Below, piece by piece: positions 1 to 9,599 of a stretch of 64,000 nt of DNA; position 1 is the first letter of the stretch, and each line of letters starts with the position of its first letter. The notes under the pieces were generated by a model. The model did no database searches and was not told where the DNA came from. It saw only the letters and a program-made list of their open reading frames with translations. Source of the DNA: DATFVA01 sp963747755. Lineage in GTDB: Bacteria; Bacteroidota; Ignavibacteria; Ignavibacteriales; Ignavibacteriaceae. The DNA lies in the NCBI GenBank assembly GCA_963747755.1, contig CAVVGK010000014.1:1293692-1357691 (forward strand), given 5' to 3'. A program made the translations under genes and the position numbers.

Positions 1-575
1 TCTCCGAAAGAAGGATCGAGTGTGAACCCATGAACACCGTGACCAGCCGTATATACAAGGATAGTGCTTGAACCATACACTATATAACCCGCAGCCACCT
101 GTTTATAGCCCGGCTGAAGGAGATCTTCAAGCGTTCCTGGTTTTCCCTCAGGAGTAACCCTGCGGTAAATTGAAAAGATTGTACCTATGCTAACATTTGC
201 ATCAATATTTGATGAACCATCCAGCGGATCAAATAATAATACATATTTCCCAAGATCAAATTCATGAGGAATATGCATTATGTCTGCTTCCTCTTCCGAG
301 GCCATTACGCAGAGATGACCACCGTGATCCATCGCCCTGAAAAGCATATCGTGGGCAAATATATCCAGTTTCTTTACCTGCTCACCGTGAACATTATTAT
401 CCCCTGTAAAACCAAGAATATCAACGAGTCCGGCTTTATTTACTTCAAGAGAAATTACTTTAGCAGCAAGTGAAAGATCGTGCAGAATGTTCGACAATTC
501 TCCTGTTGCCTCAGGATGTAGTTTCTCCTGATCTATGATAAAGCGGGCCAGCGTCATGAATCTTAATTTTGACAT
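1..575 (-). CDS. fbp: Fructose-1,6-bisphosphatase class I, partial (C-terminus beyond window)
   Basis: Hydrolyses fructose-1,6-bisphosphate to fructose-6-phosphate in gluconeogenesis, in the cytoplasm. The first 191 codons are present and the rest lies beyond the left edge; class I enzymes are usually about 330 aa. Visible are the acidic metal-binding stretch EEEAD, the hallmark FDPLDGSSNID and, near the edge, the family's YGSSTILVYTAG and FTLDPSFGE stretches. The ATG at 575 is chosen because GGGAGAG lies just upstream of it and the reading frame begins MSKLRFMTLARF. It sits 35 nt downstream of the ABC exporter genes on the same strand and may be transcribed with them. Confidence 0.95.
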   Translation of the reverse strand, partial: MSKLRFMTLARFIIDQEKLHPEATGELSNILHDLSLAAKVISLEVNKAGLVDILGFTGDNNVHGEQVKKLDIFAHDMLFRAMDHGGHLCVMASEEEADIMHIPHEFDLGKYVLLFDPLDGSSNIDANVSIGTIFSIYRRVTPEGKPGTLEDLLQPGYKQVAAGYIVYGSSTILVYTAGHGVHGFTLDPSFG

Positions 576-610
576 GATGTGACTCTCCCGGTTAATTAAT
601 GATGGTAGAA

Positions 611-2404
611 TTAGACAGCTTTAATAATCTCCTGATCTTTATATTGAAGCTGGTATAATTTATAATAAATTCCCCTTTTTGCAAGTAGTTCCTGGTGATT
701 TCCGGTTTCCCGGATTTCCCCCCTATGCATAACTATAATCTTATCGGCACTCTGGATGGTAGAGAGCCTGTGAGCTATAACAATTGCTGTTCTTCCGACC
801 AGAAGCTTCTCAATGGCGCGCTGGATTAGTATTTCAGTTTCGGTATCGACGCTTGAAGTCGCTTCATCAAGAACAAGGATCTTAGGATCATATGCCAGAG
901 CTCTTGCAAAGGAAATAAGCTGTTTTTGCCCCACACTTAGAGTTGAACCTCTTTCCTTTACTTCTTCATCAAACTTCGCAGGGAGCAGGTTTATAAATTT
1001 GTCCGCTCCCACAAGTTCCGCAGCATTCAACACTCTTTCAAAAGGGATCTCCGGGTTATTCATATTTATATTCGATTTTATTGTGCCGGAGAATAGAAAA
1101 ACATCCTGTAGAACGATGGAAATATATTTTCTCAGCTCTCTTTTGTCGATGGTGCTGATGTCTAAACCATCCAGCAGTATGGAACCTTTTTGAATGTCAT
1201 AAAAACGGCTCAGAATATTTATGATACTTGTTTTCCCGGCGCCTGTGTGACCTACTATTGCAATTGTTTCTCCCGGATTAATTTTAAACGAGATATTCTT
1301 CAGTACATATTCGTCATCGTTATAGGCAAAACAGACATCCTTAAATTCAATTCCGCCTTTTACTTTATCCGGTTTTATGGGGTTTTCTGGATTCTTTACA
1401 AATGTCTGGTTATCAAGAAGCTTAAATATCCGCTCGGATGAAGCCATTGCAGTCTGCATAATATTGTACTTTTCTGACAGATCTCTTATGGGACGGAAGA
1501 ACATTTCCGTAAACTGCAGGAATGCGAAAATAGTACCTATAGTCAGAGTGCTGTGTATTATTTCACCGCCGCCGTACCAGATAATCAGACCAATGGCAAT
1601 TGAGCTTAAAATTTCCACTCCCGGGTAGAAGAGCGCATAGTAAAAAACTGATTTAATATTTGCGCCGCGGTAATCGGAATTTATAGAGAGAAACCTTTTA
1701 AGCTCGTCTTTTTCTTTCCTGAAGATCTGCACTACATTCATTCCTGTAACATGTTCCTGCATGTAGGAATTTAGCCTCGCAAGGTGAAGCCTTACATCGC
1801 GGTAGCTCTCCCGGGCTTTCTTCCTGAAAAGAAAAGTGCCGTAAATAAGAACCGGGAAGACGGCTAATGTTACAAGGGAAAGTCTGAAATCCATAGCGAA
1901 CATAAATACCAGGATCCATACAATATTAAAGATATCGCTGAAGATCATAACTATTCCGGATGAGAACAGTTCGCTTAACGCTTCAACGTCGTTAGTTGTC
2001 CTTGTTACTATCCTTCCTATCGGAGTCCGGTCGAAGAATTTCAGAGCCAGTTTCTGTGTATGCTGAAACAGCTGTGTACGCAGATCATACAGCGTCCTTT
2101 GTCCCAGGTATTGAGTAAAATAGGTAAGGAAGTATTGGATCACAGCCTGGAAGAGCAGTATTCCGAGAAGAATAAGACTTATAATTATTAATCCATGATA
2201 ATCCGATTTGGTTATATAATCGTCAACGGCAACCTTTGTAAGGTAAGGCCGTAAAGGGATTAAGGAAGCCACAACAATATTCATCAGGATGGCAAATATT
2301 ACATACTTCCTGTATGGTTTGATGTAACTAAGCAGGCGCTTCATCAGCTTTGAATCGTATGCTTTACCTAAAACTTCTTCTTCACTTTTATAATCATTAG
2401 CCAT
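611..2404 (-). CDS. ABC exporter half-transporter, catalytic subunit of a heterodimer
   Basis: A 597-aa fused permease and ATPase of the MsbA/MdlB exporter type, in the inner membrane. About six membrane segments fill residues 30-320. The ATPase follows, with Walker A GHTGAGKT (385-392), signature LSVGQ (489-493), Walker B VLDE (511-514, with catalytic Glu) and switch His 545. The signature deviates from LSGGQ. The partner gene lies 3 nt upstream and has the opposite defects, so the two most likely form a heterodimer with one active and one degenerate ATP site. The substrate cannot be told; lipids or drugs are usual for the family. Confidence 0.9.
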   Translation of the reverse strand: MANDYKSEEEVLGKAYDSKLMKRLLSYIKPYRKYVIFAILMNIVVASLIPLRPYLTKVAVDDYITKSDYHGLIIISLILLGILLFQAVIQYFLTYFTQYLGQRTLYDLRTQLFQHTQKLALKFFDRTPIGRIVTRTTNDVEALSELFSSGIVMIFSDIFNIVWILVFMFAMDFRLSLVTLAVFPVLIYGTFLFRKKARESYRDVRLHLARLNSYMQEHVTGMNVVQIFRKEKDELKRFLSINSDYRGANIKSVFYYALFYPGVEILSSIAIGLIIWYGGGEIIHSTLTIGTIFAFLQFTEMFFRPIRDLSEKYNIMQTAMASSERIFKLLDNQTFVKNPENPIKPDKVKGGIEFKDVCFAYNDDEYVLKNISFKINPGETIAIVGHTGAGKTSIINILSRFYDIQKGSILLDGLDISTIDKRELRKYISIVLQDVFLFSGTIKSNINMNNPEIPFERVLNAAELVGADKFINLLPAKFDEEVKERGSTLSVGQKQLISFARALAYDPKILVLDEATSSVDTETEILIQRAIEKLLVGRTAIVIAHRLSTIQSADKIIVMHRGEIRETGNHQELLAKRGIYYKLYQLQYKDQEIIKAV

Positions 2405-2407
2405 AAT

Positions 2408-4156
2408 TTATTTCAACTCCTCAAGCTCTTTCTCCAGCAGTTGTTTATAATGCAGATCGGCATAAATTCCATTAAGGGATACCAGTTGTTCGTGTGTTCC
2501 TTCTTCCGCAATCTTTCCGTCAGAAAGAACGATTATCTTATCTGCGTCTTTCACGGTTGAGATCCTGTGACTTATAATTAAACTTGTTCTCCCCTTCATA
2601 AATTTTTTCAGGTTCCGTAATATTTCCTCTTCGGTATTTGTATCGACTGAAGAAAAAGAATCATCAAGTATCAGGATCTCCGGGTCAACAGCAAGGGCTC
2701 TTGCAAGGGTTGCTCGCTGCTTCTGACCTCCGGAAAGAGTAATACCTCTTTCACCGCTTATTGTTTCATAACCCAGCGGGAATGATTCTACATCCTTATC
2801 AAAATTTGCTATAGCCGAAACTTCCTTTACCTTCTCAAGGCTAACCTCTTTTGCTCCATAGGAAATATTACTAAGCAGGGTATCTGAAAAAAGAAAGGGT
2901 TCCTGCTGTACATAACCAATATTTTTTCTGATTACATCAAGAGGGATCTTTTTTATATTCTTCCCGTTTATAAGCAGCTCTCCTCCCGTAACATCATACA
3001 GTCTTGGCATTAGATTGATTAATGTGGTTTTACCGCTCCCTGTATATCCCATAATGGCCACGGTTGAGCCTGCCCGGATCTTCAGGTTGATATCCTTAAG
3101 CACAAAAGGCAGATGCTCGCCGTATTTAAAGGATACCTTTCGGAATTCTATATCGCCCTTCAGGTTCAGTATGTTCGTATCGGTATCCCCATTATCTTCA
3201 ATCTCATAATGCTCGTGTAATATCTTGTTCAGCCTCTTCATACTGGCTTCGCCCTGCTGAACTATATTCACAACCCAGCCGAATGCGATCATCGGCCAAA
3301 TAAGTATACCCAGGTAAAATATAAATGCGGTTAGTTCACCCAGGTTCATTGTACCCGAAATTATCTTACCTCCGCCAACCAGAACTACGATGATAAGCGA
3401 CAGCCCTGTTATGAGAAACAGAATAGGCATAAGCATAGCCTGTACTTTCACCATCCGCATATTCTTTTCAAGATAATCCCTGCTCATTTTTTTAAATGAC
3501 TCAATCTCACCTTCCTCCCTTACGTATGATTTAATCACACGGATCCCCGAAAAGTTTTCCTGGGCTTTTGTTGTCAGTTCGGCAAATTGTTCCTGAATTT
3601 TTGTAAACCTTTCATGGATCTTTCTGCCTATCTTGTACACCAGGAATGAAAGCAGAGGAAGGGGGAGTAGAGTGTACAAAGTCAATGAAAAATTCAGTGA
3701 TATCATTAAGGCAATTACCATCGTCAGTCGTATTGTTGTGTCCATTGAATACATAACGGCGGGACCAAGGAATGCTCTTACTGCATTGATATCATTGGTG
3801 GCGTGAGCCATCACATTACCGGTAGAATTATTCTGAAAATATCTTAGAGGCAGCCTTTGAATATGACTCCAGAAATCTTCTCTCAAATCAAATTCAATTT
3901 CTCTGGAAACAACAATAATTGTCTGCCTGATGAAGAACCGGAATGTTCCTGCGAATACGGCGGCTATTACTATTAGCAGTCCGTAATTGAAAAGCTGACT
4001 CACAGTAACATTTTCGCTAAATGAATTAATTGCATCTTTCAACAGAAGAGGTATATAAACGGCGCCGATATTGGAGAGTATAATGAATACTATACCCCAG
4101 CCAAGTTTTTTCTTGTAGCGGAGGAAATATTTTTTCAGTGTGAATAAATTTTTCAT
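2408..4156 (-). CDS. ABC exporter half-transporter, degenerate-site subunit of a heterodimer
   Basis: A 582-aa fused permease and ATPase. Membrane segments lie at about residues 20-300. The ATPase has Walker A GYTGSGKT (370-377), canonical LSGGQ (474-478), and a Walker B reading ILDD (496-499), where Asp replaces the catalytic Glu; the switch His is 530. This is the pattern of the non-catalytic subunit of heterodimeric exporters. The frame is open back to 4294, but those extra 46 residues are translated from the inverted-repeat element at 4201-4295 and look nothing like the family, so the ATG at 4156 (MKNLFTLKKY) is preferred. No strong ribosome binding site is seen. Confidence 0.9.
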   Translation of the reverse strand: MKNLFTLKKYFLRYKKKLGWGIVFIILSNIGAVYIPLLLKDAINSFSENVTVSQLFNYGLLIVIAAVFAGTFRFFIRQTIIVVSREIEFDLREDFWSHIQRLPLRYFQNNSTGNVMAHATNDINAVRAFLGPAVMYSMDTTIRLTMVIALMISLNFSLTLYTLLPLPLLSFLVYKIGRKIHERFTKIQEQFAELTTKAQENFSGIRVIKSYVREEGEIESFKKMSRDYLEKNMRMVKVQAMLMPILFLITGLSLIIVVLVGGGKIISGTMNLGELTAFIFYLGILIWPMIAFGWVVNIVQQGEASMKRLNKILHEHYEIEDNGDTDTNILNLKGDIEFRKVSFKYGEHLPFVLKDINLKIRAGSTVAIMGYTGSGKTTLINLMPRLYDVTGGELLINGKNIKKIPLDVIRKNIGYVQQEPFLFSDTLLSNISYGAKEVSLEKVKEVSAIANFDKDVESFPLGYETISGERGITLSGGQKQRATLARALAVDPEILILDDSFSSVDTNTEEEILRNLKKFMKGRTSLIISHRISTVKDADKIIVLSDGKIAEEGTHEQLVSLNGIYADLHYKQLLEKELEELK

Positions 4157-4200
4157 AAAGATAATTTCATATAATACCTGCCGGCTGCCTTGAAAGTGGA

Positions 4201-4295
4201 ATTGTCGTTTCGAATGATCTGTCCTGCTCTGCGCGGAGAGGGTGAAATCTGATTTCTTTGCGCTCGAAGCCGAAAGACTCTTTCGAAATAACAAT
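4201..4295. repeat. MITE/REP-like element with 14-nt imperfect terminal inverted repeats
   Basis: The ends are ATTGTCGTTTCGAA (4201-4214) and the inverse of ATTGTTATTTCGAA (4282-4295), matching at 12 of 14 positions. About 95 bp in all, GC-richer than the DNA around it, with no coding potential of its own. It lies in the gap between serS and the ABC exporter. The sequence resembles the TTTCGAA-ended dispersed hairpin repeats common in Bacteroidota genomes. That likeness is from memory, and no second copy was noticed in this window. Confidence 0.55.
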
Positions 4296-4364
4296 AACAG
4301 ACCTCAACGGGCAGTCCGGGTTAATTTTTTTATTTTAATTAGTATCTGTAAAAGTCCGATTAAA

Positions 4365-5642
4365 CTAATCTATAATATCAAAGCCGGTGTATTTACGCAA
4401 TACTTCAGGGACGGTAATTTTCCCATCTCCGGTTTGATAATTTTCAAGTATAGAAACCATTAACCTGCTGGTAGCAAGTCCTGAACCATTAAGCGTATGA
4501 ACAAATTCAGGTTTCTTCGTCGTCTCCGGTCTGAATCTGATATTTGCACGCCTGGCCTGAAAATTTTCAAAGTTGCTGCAGGATGATGCCTCAAGCCAGC
4601 GGTTCTCAGCAGGCGACCAGGTTTCGATGTCGTAGCATTTTGCTGCGGAGAAACTCAAATCGCCTGTACATAATAATAAAATTCTGTAAGGTATTTTTAA
4701 TGCTTTTAAAATATCCTCTGCGTCATTTACGAGTGCCTCGAGTTCGTCGTACGAAGTTTCAGGCTTAACCAGTTTTACCATCTCGACTTTATTAAACTGG
4801 TGAACACGCAGGAAACCTTTTGATTCTTTCCCGTAGGAACCAGCTTCCCTTCTGAAACAAGCTGAATAGCCAACGTGTTTTATTGGCAGATCACTTTCAC
4901 TGATTATTTCATTCCTGTAAATATTTGTAATAGGAACTTCAGCTGTGGGAATCGGGTAAAGGTCGTCTTTATCAATAGCATACATATCATCTTCCATTTT
5001 GGGAAGCTGTCCGGTACCTTTCATTGATTCACGGTTAACCAGGAAGGGTGGGAATACTTCTTTATAATCATGATTCTGCAAATGAAAGTCGAGCATAAAA
5101 TTAATTAATGCCCTCTCCAGAGTTGCGCCTTTACCTAAATACAGCGGGAAACCGGAACCTGAGATCTTGGCACCTCTTTCAAAATCAAGAATCTTTAAAT
5201 TCTTACCGAGCTCAATGTGATCTAAAACCATTCCTTCCTTTTCAAAGGAAAATCCAGCAGGGACCCATTGTCTTACTTCGATGTTATTTTCTGCTGTTCT
5301 ACCAACAGGAACAGATTCGTGAGGCATATTAGGAACATACATCAAAATCTCATTTAACTCGTTTTCAACTTCGCGCAGCCCCGAATCAATTTCAGTAATC
5401 TGATCAGAGACGATCTTCATGGACGAAAGGAGTTCGGAAACATCCTTCCCCTGCTTTTTCAATACCGGGATCTGCGAGGATACCTGGTTTCTTTCAGATT
5501 TAAGTTCATCACCGCGGAGTATAAGGTCCCTTCTTTTTTCGTCAAGAGCCAGGATCTCATCAACCCTGTCCTTTTCATTTTTGTTTTTTATACCCTGCTT
5601 TACTGCTTCAGGATTTTCGCGGATAAATTTTAGATCAAGCAT
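4365..5642 (-). CDS. serS: Serine--tRNA ligase
   Basis: Charges tRNA-Ser with serine in the cytoplasm. At 425 aa it has the normal length. The N-terminal two-helix coiled coil that grips the tRNA long arm is at about residues 27-105 (rich in Glu, Lys and Leu), followed by the class II core with motif 2 around FRREAGSYGKESKG and motif 3 in GSGLATSRLMVSILEN. It lies 36 nt downstream of leuS on the same strand, so the two synthetase genes probably share the leuS promoter. Nothing unusual was seen. Confidence 0.97.
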   Translation of the reverse strand: MLDLKFIRENPEAVKQGIKNKNEKDRVDEILALDEKRRDLILRGDELKSERNQVSSQIPVLKKQGKDVSELLSSMKIVSDQITEIDSGLREVENELNEILMYVPNMPHESVPVGRTAENNIEVRQWVPAGFSFEKEGMVLDHIELGKNLKILDFERGAKISGSGFPLYLGKGATLERALINFMLDFHLQNHDYKEVFPPFLVNRESMKGTGQLPKMEDDMYAIDKDDLYPIPTAEVPITNIYRNEIISESDLPIKHVGYSACFRREAGSYGKESKGFLRVHQFNKVEMVKLVKPETSYDELEALVNDAEDILKALKIPYRILLLCTGDLSFSAAKCYDIETWSPAENRWLEASSCSNFENFQARRANIRFRPETTKKPEFVHTLNGSGLATSRLMVSILENYQTGDGKITVPEVLRKYTGFDIID

Positions 5643-5678
5643 TAGTACGGTTCTGATTTTTTTAGTTTTAAATTCTTG

Positions 5679-8144
5679 TTATTTAACTACTATATTATAA
5701 ATTTTATTCTTAACATAAATCTCTTTTACTATTGTCTTTCCTTCCGTATGTCTTATAACCTTCTCATTTTCAAATATAGTTTTCTTGACTGCTTCCTGGG
5801 TGCAGTTGAGAGGAACTTCTATAGTATCTCTCAGCTTTCCGTTTACCTGCACCGCTATATTTACGGTATCGGCAGTGAGAGCTGCTTCATCATATTTATA
5901 CCATACTGGATTCACAAATATTGAAGTTTCATTCCCGAGTAGTTCCCTGCACTCTTCCGCCAGGTGTGGAGCAACGGGGGCCAGCAGAATAGCAAACCTG
6001 CTTAAAGCATATAACTTAATTTCATCTGAACATTTATCTATGCTCTTAAGCTCATTTATTAGCTCCATCAGGGAGGCAATAGCTGTGTTAAATCTGAAGC
6101 TGCTTATTTCTTCTTCAAATTTCTTCATTGTCTGGTTTGTTTTTCTGTAAACTGCCTTCTCATCTGCATTAAGGGAATTCATATCAAAGATATCAGGAAC
6201 AGAAGTCTGCTTTAATAATCCCTTAAACCTGTTAAATAATTCATAAGACCTCTGCACAAATCTATCAACTCCGGAAATTCCCTTATCGCTCCAGTCACCG
6301 CCAAGCTCATATGGACCCATAAACATAAGGTACATCCGGAAGACATCAGATCCATAATGGGATGTAAATTCATTCGGGTTAATTACATTACCCCGCGCTT
6401 TTGACATCTTCGCGCCCTGGTAGGTAATAGTTCCCTGGTGAAGAAGATTCCGGAAAGGTTCATCGCTGTCTGTCCATCCCAGATCTCTCAGAAATTTATG
6501 AATAAACCTGGCATAAAGAAGGTGCATCGTGGCATGCTCGGCTCCTCCGACGTACATATCCACCGGCACCCAATTGTCACTTTTCTTTTTATTAAAAGGT
6601 GCATCCTTAATATGAGGGTCCAGGTATCTGAAATAATACCATGAAGAATCTACAAATGTATCCATCGTATCAGCATCGCGTTTTGCATCAGAACCGCATT
6701 TGGGACATTTAACATTTATAAAGTCAGGATTGGCTGCAAGCGGAGATTCACCCGATGGTTTAAATTCAACTTCGTAAGGAAGAGTTACCGGTAGATCCTT
6801 TTCATTAACAGGGACGGTTCCGCAATCGGGACAATGGATAACAGGGATAGGTGTTCCCCAGTATCTTTGCCTTGAAATAAGCCAATCTCTAAGCCTGTAA
6901 TTAATTTTTCGTTTTCCGAATTCTCTCAGCTCAAGGTAATCTATAATTCTTTGTTTTCCTATATTAGAATCAAGCCCGTTGAATTCATCTGAAAACACCA
7001 TCTTGCCGGTCCCTGTATAAGCTTCCTGCAGTTCTGCATCAACATCGGTTTCCGGTTCAAGAATTACTTTTTTGATGGGAAGTGCAAACTTCTTTGCAAA
7101 TTCAAAATCACGTTCATCATGTCCCGGTACGGCCATTACACACCCGGTCCCGTACGTCAGCAGAGCATAATCTGCAATCCATATTGGTATCTTTTCACTG
7201 TTCACGGGGTTAATTGCGTAAGCACCGATCGGGGTTCCTGTTTTCTCTTTAACGGTTGAAGTTCTTTCAATCTCCGACAGCAGCTTGACGGATTCCCTGT
7301 ATGTATCTACATCTGCCTTATATTCAGAAGCAGTAAGCTTATCAACCAGCGGGTGTTCAGGAGCAAGCACTACATAGGTTACTCCGTAAAGTGTATCGGG
7401 ACGAGTTGTAAAAACAGGAATCACTTCATCGCTTCCATCAACCTTGAAGTTGACTTCGGCTCCTTCACTTTTACCTATCCAGTTACGCTGCATAAGTTTT
7501 GTTTTTTCGGGCCAGTTGATTGTATCCAATCCCTGGAGAAGTTCCTCAGCATATTCGGTGATCTTGAAAAACCATTGTGTTAGGTTTTTCTGTATCACAA
7601 CAGCACCGCACCTTTCACAGGTTCCATCAGCTTGAACCTGTTCATTGGCCAATACCGTTTGATCGTTGGGACACCAGTTAACAGGAGCATTTTTTCTGTA
7701 CGCCAATCCCTTTTCGTACAGCTTCAGAAACAGCCACTGGTTCCATTTATAATATTCGGGATCACAGGTCATCAGTTCAGCATCCCAGTCGTACATACAG
7801 CCCATCGTCTTTAACTGCTGACGAATATCTGCTATATTCTGCATTGTGCTGTCATAAGGATGAACACCTGATTTTATTGCAAAATTTTCAGCCGGCAGAC
7901 CAAAAGCATCGTAACCTATCGGTTCAAAAACGTTGTATCCGGTTAATTTTTTATATCTTGCCCAGGAATCATTGGGGCCGTAATTATACCAATGGCCTAC
8001 GTGAAGTTTTGCACCGGAGGGATAAATAAACATTACAAGTGAATAAAGTTTGTTTTCCGACTTACTCAGATCGGTCCTGGCAACCCTGTTTTCGTCCCAG
8101 AATTTCTGCCATTTTAATTCAATCTCGGAAAAAGGATATCTCAT
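5679..8144 (-). CDS. leuS: Leucine--tRNA ligase
   Basis: Charges tRNA-Leu with leucine. A class I synthetase of 821 aa, the usual bacterial size. The HIGH-type motif is HVGH (PSGAKLHVGHWYNYGP). The second motif is KMSKA rather than KMSKS. Cys pairs of zinc-binding modules are visible (CPND...CERC and CPDC...CPKC), as is the editing-domain stretch TTRPDTLYG. The start MRYPFSEIELKWQKFW matches the usual LeuRS N-terminus. A close match to the Bacteroidota promoter consensus lies 33 nt upstream. Confidence 0.97.
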   Translation of the reverse strand: MRYPFSEIELKWQKFWDENRVARTDLSKSENKLYSLVMFIYPSGAKLHVGHWYNYGPNDSWARYKKLTGYNVFEPIGYDAFGLPAENFAIKSGVHPYDSTMQNIADIRQQLKTMGCMYDWDAELMTCDPEYYKWNQWLFLKLYEKGLAYRKNAPVNWCPNDQTVLANEQVQADGTCERCGAVVIQKNLTQWFFKITEYAEELLQGLDTINWPEKTKLMQRNWIGKSEGAEVNFKVDGSDEVIPVFTTRPDTLYGVTYVVLAPEHPLVDKLTASEYKADVDTYRESVKLLSEIERTSTVKEKTGTPIGAYAINPVNSEKIPIWIADYALLTYGTGCVMAVPGHDERDFEFAKKFALPIKKVILEPETDVDAELQEAYTGTGKMVFSDEFNGLDSNIGKQRIIDYLELREFGKRKINYRLRDWLISRQRYWGTPIPVIHCPDCGTVPVNEKDLPVTLPYEVEFKPSGESPLAANPDFINVKCPKCGSDAKRDADTMDTFVDSSWYYFRYLDPHIKDAPFNKKKSDNWVPVDMYVGGAEHATMHLLYARFIHKFLRDLGWTDSDEPFRNLLHQGTITYQGAKMSKARGNVINPNEFTSHYGSDVFRMYLMFMGPYELGGDWSDKGISGVDRFVQRSYELFNRFKGLLKQTSVPDIFDMNSLNADEKAVYRKTNQTMKKFEEEISSFRFNTAIASLMELINELKSIDKCSDEIKLYALSRFAILLAPVAPHLAEECRELLGNETSIFVNPVWYKYDEAALTADTVNIAVQVNGKLRDTIEVPLNCTQEAVKKTIFENEKVIRHTEGKTIVKEIYVKNKIYNIVVK

Positions 8145-8176
8145 TTTTACTTTGTTTCGAATTTAAAAATTAACTT

Positions 8177-8206
8177 CAAATTTACCGAAAATGAGAAGGA
8201 ATTCAA
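8177..8206 (-). promoter_or_regulatory. leuS promoter, TTG-N19-TAnnTTTG
   Basis: On the minus strand, TTG at 8206-8204 is followed after exactly 19 nt by TAAATTTG at 8184-8177. This is the Bacteroidota housekeeping promoter consensus. It would start transcription roughly 25-30 nt before the leuS ATG. Confidence 0.6.
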
Positions 8207-8302
8207 ATTAAAACAACAGGGTCCTCACAATAAGAATTAATTAGCATCATAGATATTTTTAAATAAATTGCATATCATTAATATATCTTATCAGGCAATT
8301 AA

Positions 8303-9481
8303 ATGAGAATTTCACTTACAGACATAATTGCTATTATAGCGGCTTTACAGCTGTTTATCTTCTCCTTCTTCCTTTTTAACCTGAAAAAGGGAAACAGATT
8401 AAACCAGTTGCTGCTCTCGGCTTTTTTGTTTGCCAATGCAATGTATCTTGCCGGTTACCTCCTCTTCGCATTTTTTGAATATATTATGCCTGTTGGTGTA
8501 CATTTCTTTTTTATCGGAACAGCTTTCGGATTTCTTTTCGGACCGCTTTTATTTCTATATACGAGTTCATTGACGAAGGATAATTTTCAACTAAAGAAGC
8601 GCGATTTCCTTCATGCTATCCCTTTTCTTGTCTATAATATATTGTATGCTGTATTTTTTCATTTTGAGCCTGCTTCGCTGAAAATCAGGATGCTTCAGCA
8701 GGGCATCATACTTCCACATTCTCTTGGTTTCTGGGTAAGTCTTCTGATGAATATTCAGATCCTGATATATATGACGGTGACTCTGTTTCTTGTTATAAGT
8801 TACAGCCGGAGGATTAAATCCCTTTATTCGATGATTAATCATCTGGAACTTGGCTGGCTTGAGCTCGTCCTTTATGCTTTTCTTTTTATGTGGCTTATAG
8901 ATTTTACACAGTTCCTGCTGCGTAGTACTTCAGGAATTTCTCAGGAACTCTCTGGTTACCTGACGTTAACATCAATTACGATAAATTTTGTTTTCGCAAA
9001 TCTTGTTATTTATAAAGGATTAAAACAGCCTTTACAATTTTTCGGTATTGAAAAGGAGCTGCCGAAATCAAAAAGTGATCGTTCTGTTCTCCCGGCTGAG
9101 GAATCCGAAAAATACCTGGAAAAACTAGTGAGTTATATGGCATCTGAAAAACCATATTTAACTTCTACACTTACTCTTAAGGAACTGTCCGACAAACTGG
9201 AAATGAACCCGAGGTTTCTGTCAAAGATTATACATGAGAAAAGAAATCAGAATTTCTTCGATTTTATAAATGGATACCGGATTGATGATGCAAAAATGAT
9301 TCTTTCAAATCCGGCAAAAAGAAAGATGACAATACTTGAGGTTCTGTATGGTGTAGGATTTAACTCCAAGTCTGTTTTTAATACGACATTTAAGAAGTGC
9401 ACTGGGGTTACACCCAGCCAATACAGGAAGAAATACCTTCCGTATCATTCACACCACGCCATTCAGAAATCAGCTTCCTAG
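8303..9481 (+). CDS. AraC-family transcriptional regulator with N-terminal seven-helix membrane domain
   Basis: A 392-aa protein. Residues 1-240 are strongly hydrophobic, with about seven predicted membrane helices. Residues 280-385 form an AraC/XylS DNA-binding domain with two helix-turn-helix units: LKELSDKLEMNPRFLSKIIH first, then ILEVLYGVGFNSKSVFNTTF, ending in the typical GVTPSQYRKKY. This layout is common in Bacteroidota and suggests a membrane-bound sensor-regulator. Its signal and targets are unknown. It is divergent from leuS and 118 nt upstream of a T9SS cargo gene, which could be a target. Confidence 0.88.
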   Translation: MRISLTDIIAIIAALQLFIFSFFLFNLKKGNRLNQLLLSAFLFANAMYLAGYLLFAFFEYIMPVGVHFFFIGTAFGFLFGPLLFLYTSSLTKDNFQLKKRDFLHAIPFLVYNILYAVFFHFEPASLKIRMLQQGIILPHSLGFWVSLLMNIQILIYMTVTLFLVISYSRRIKSLYSMINHLELGWLELVLYAFLFMWLIDFTQFLLRSTSGISQELSGYLTLTSITINFVFANLVIYKGLKQPLQFFGIEKELPKSKSDRSVLPAEESEKYLEKLVSYMASEKPYLTSTLTLKELSDKLEMNPRFLSKIIHEKRNQNFFDFINGYRIDDAKMILSNPAKRKMTILEVLYGVGFNSKSVFNTTFKKCTGVTPSQYRKKYLPYHSHHAIQKSAS

Positions 9482-9599
9482 ACCGTTCATCATTCCAAGG
9501 GTAAGAAAAAGGTTCGGATTCATGCATCAGGACGACTTTAGTCCCTCCTCTATATAGATTTCACAAAGGATTTTATAACAATAAATCACGGAGGTCAAA

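Noticed and set aside
4157..4294. In-frame N-terminal extension of the ABC gene by 46 residues
   Set aside because: The extension is translated from the inverted-repeat element and does not resemble ABC exporters.
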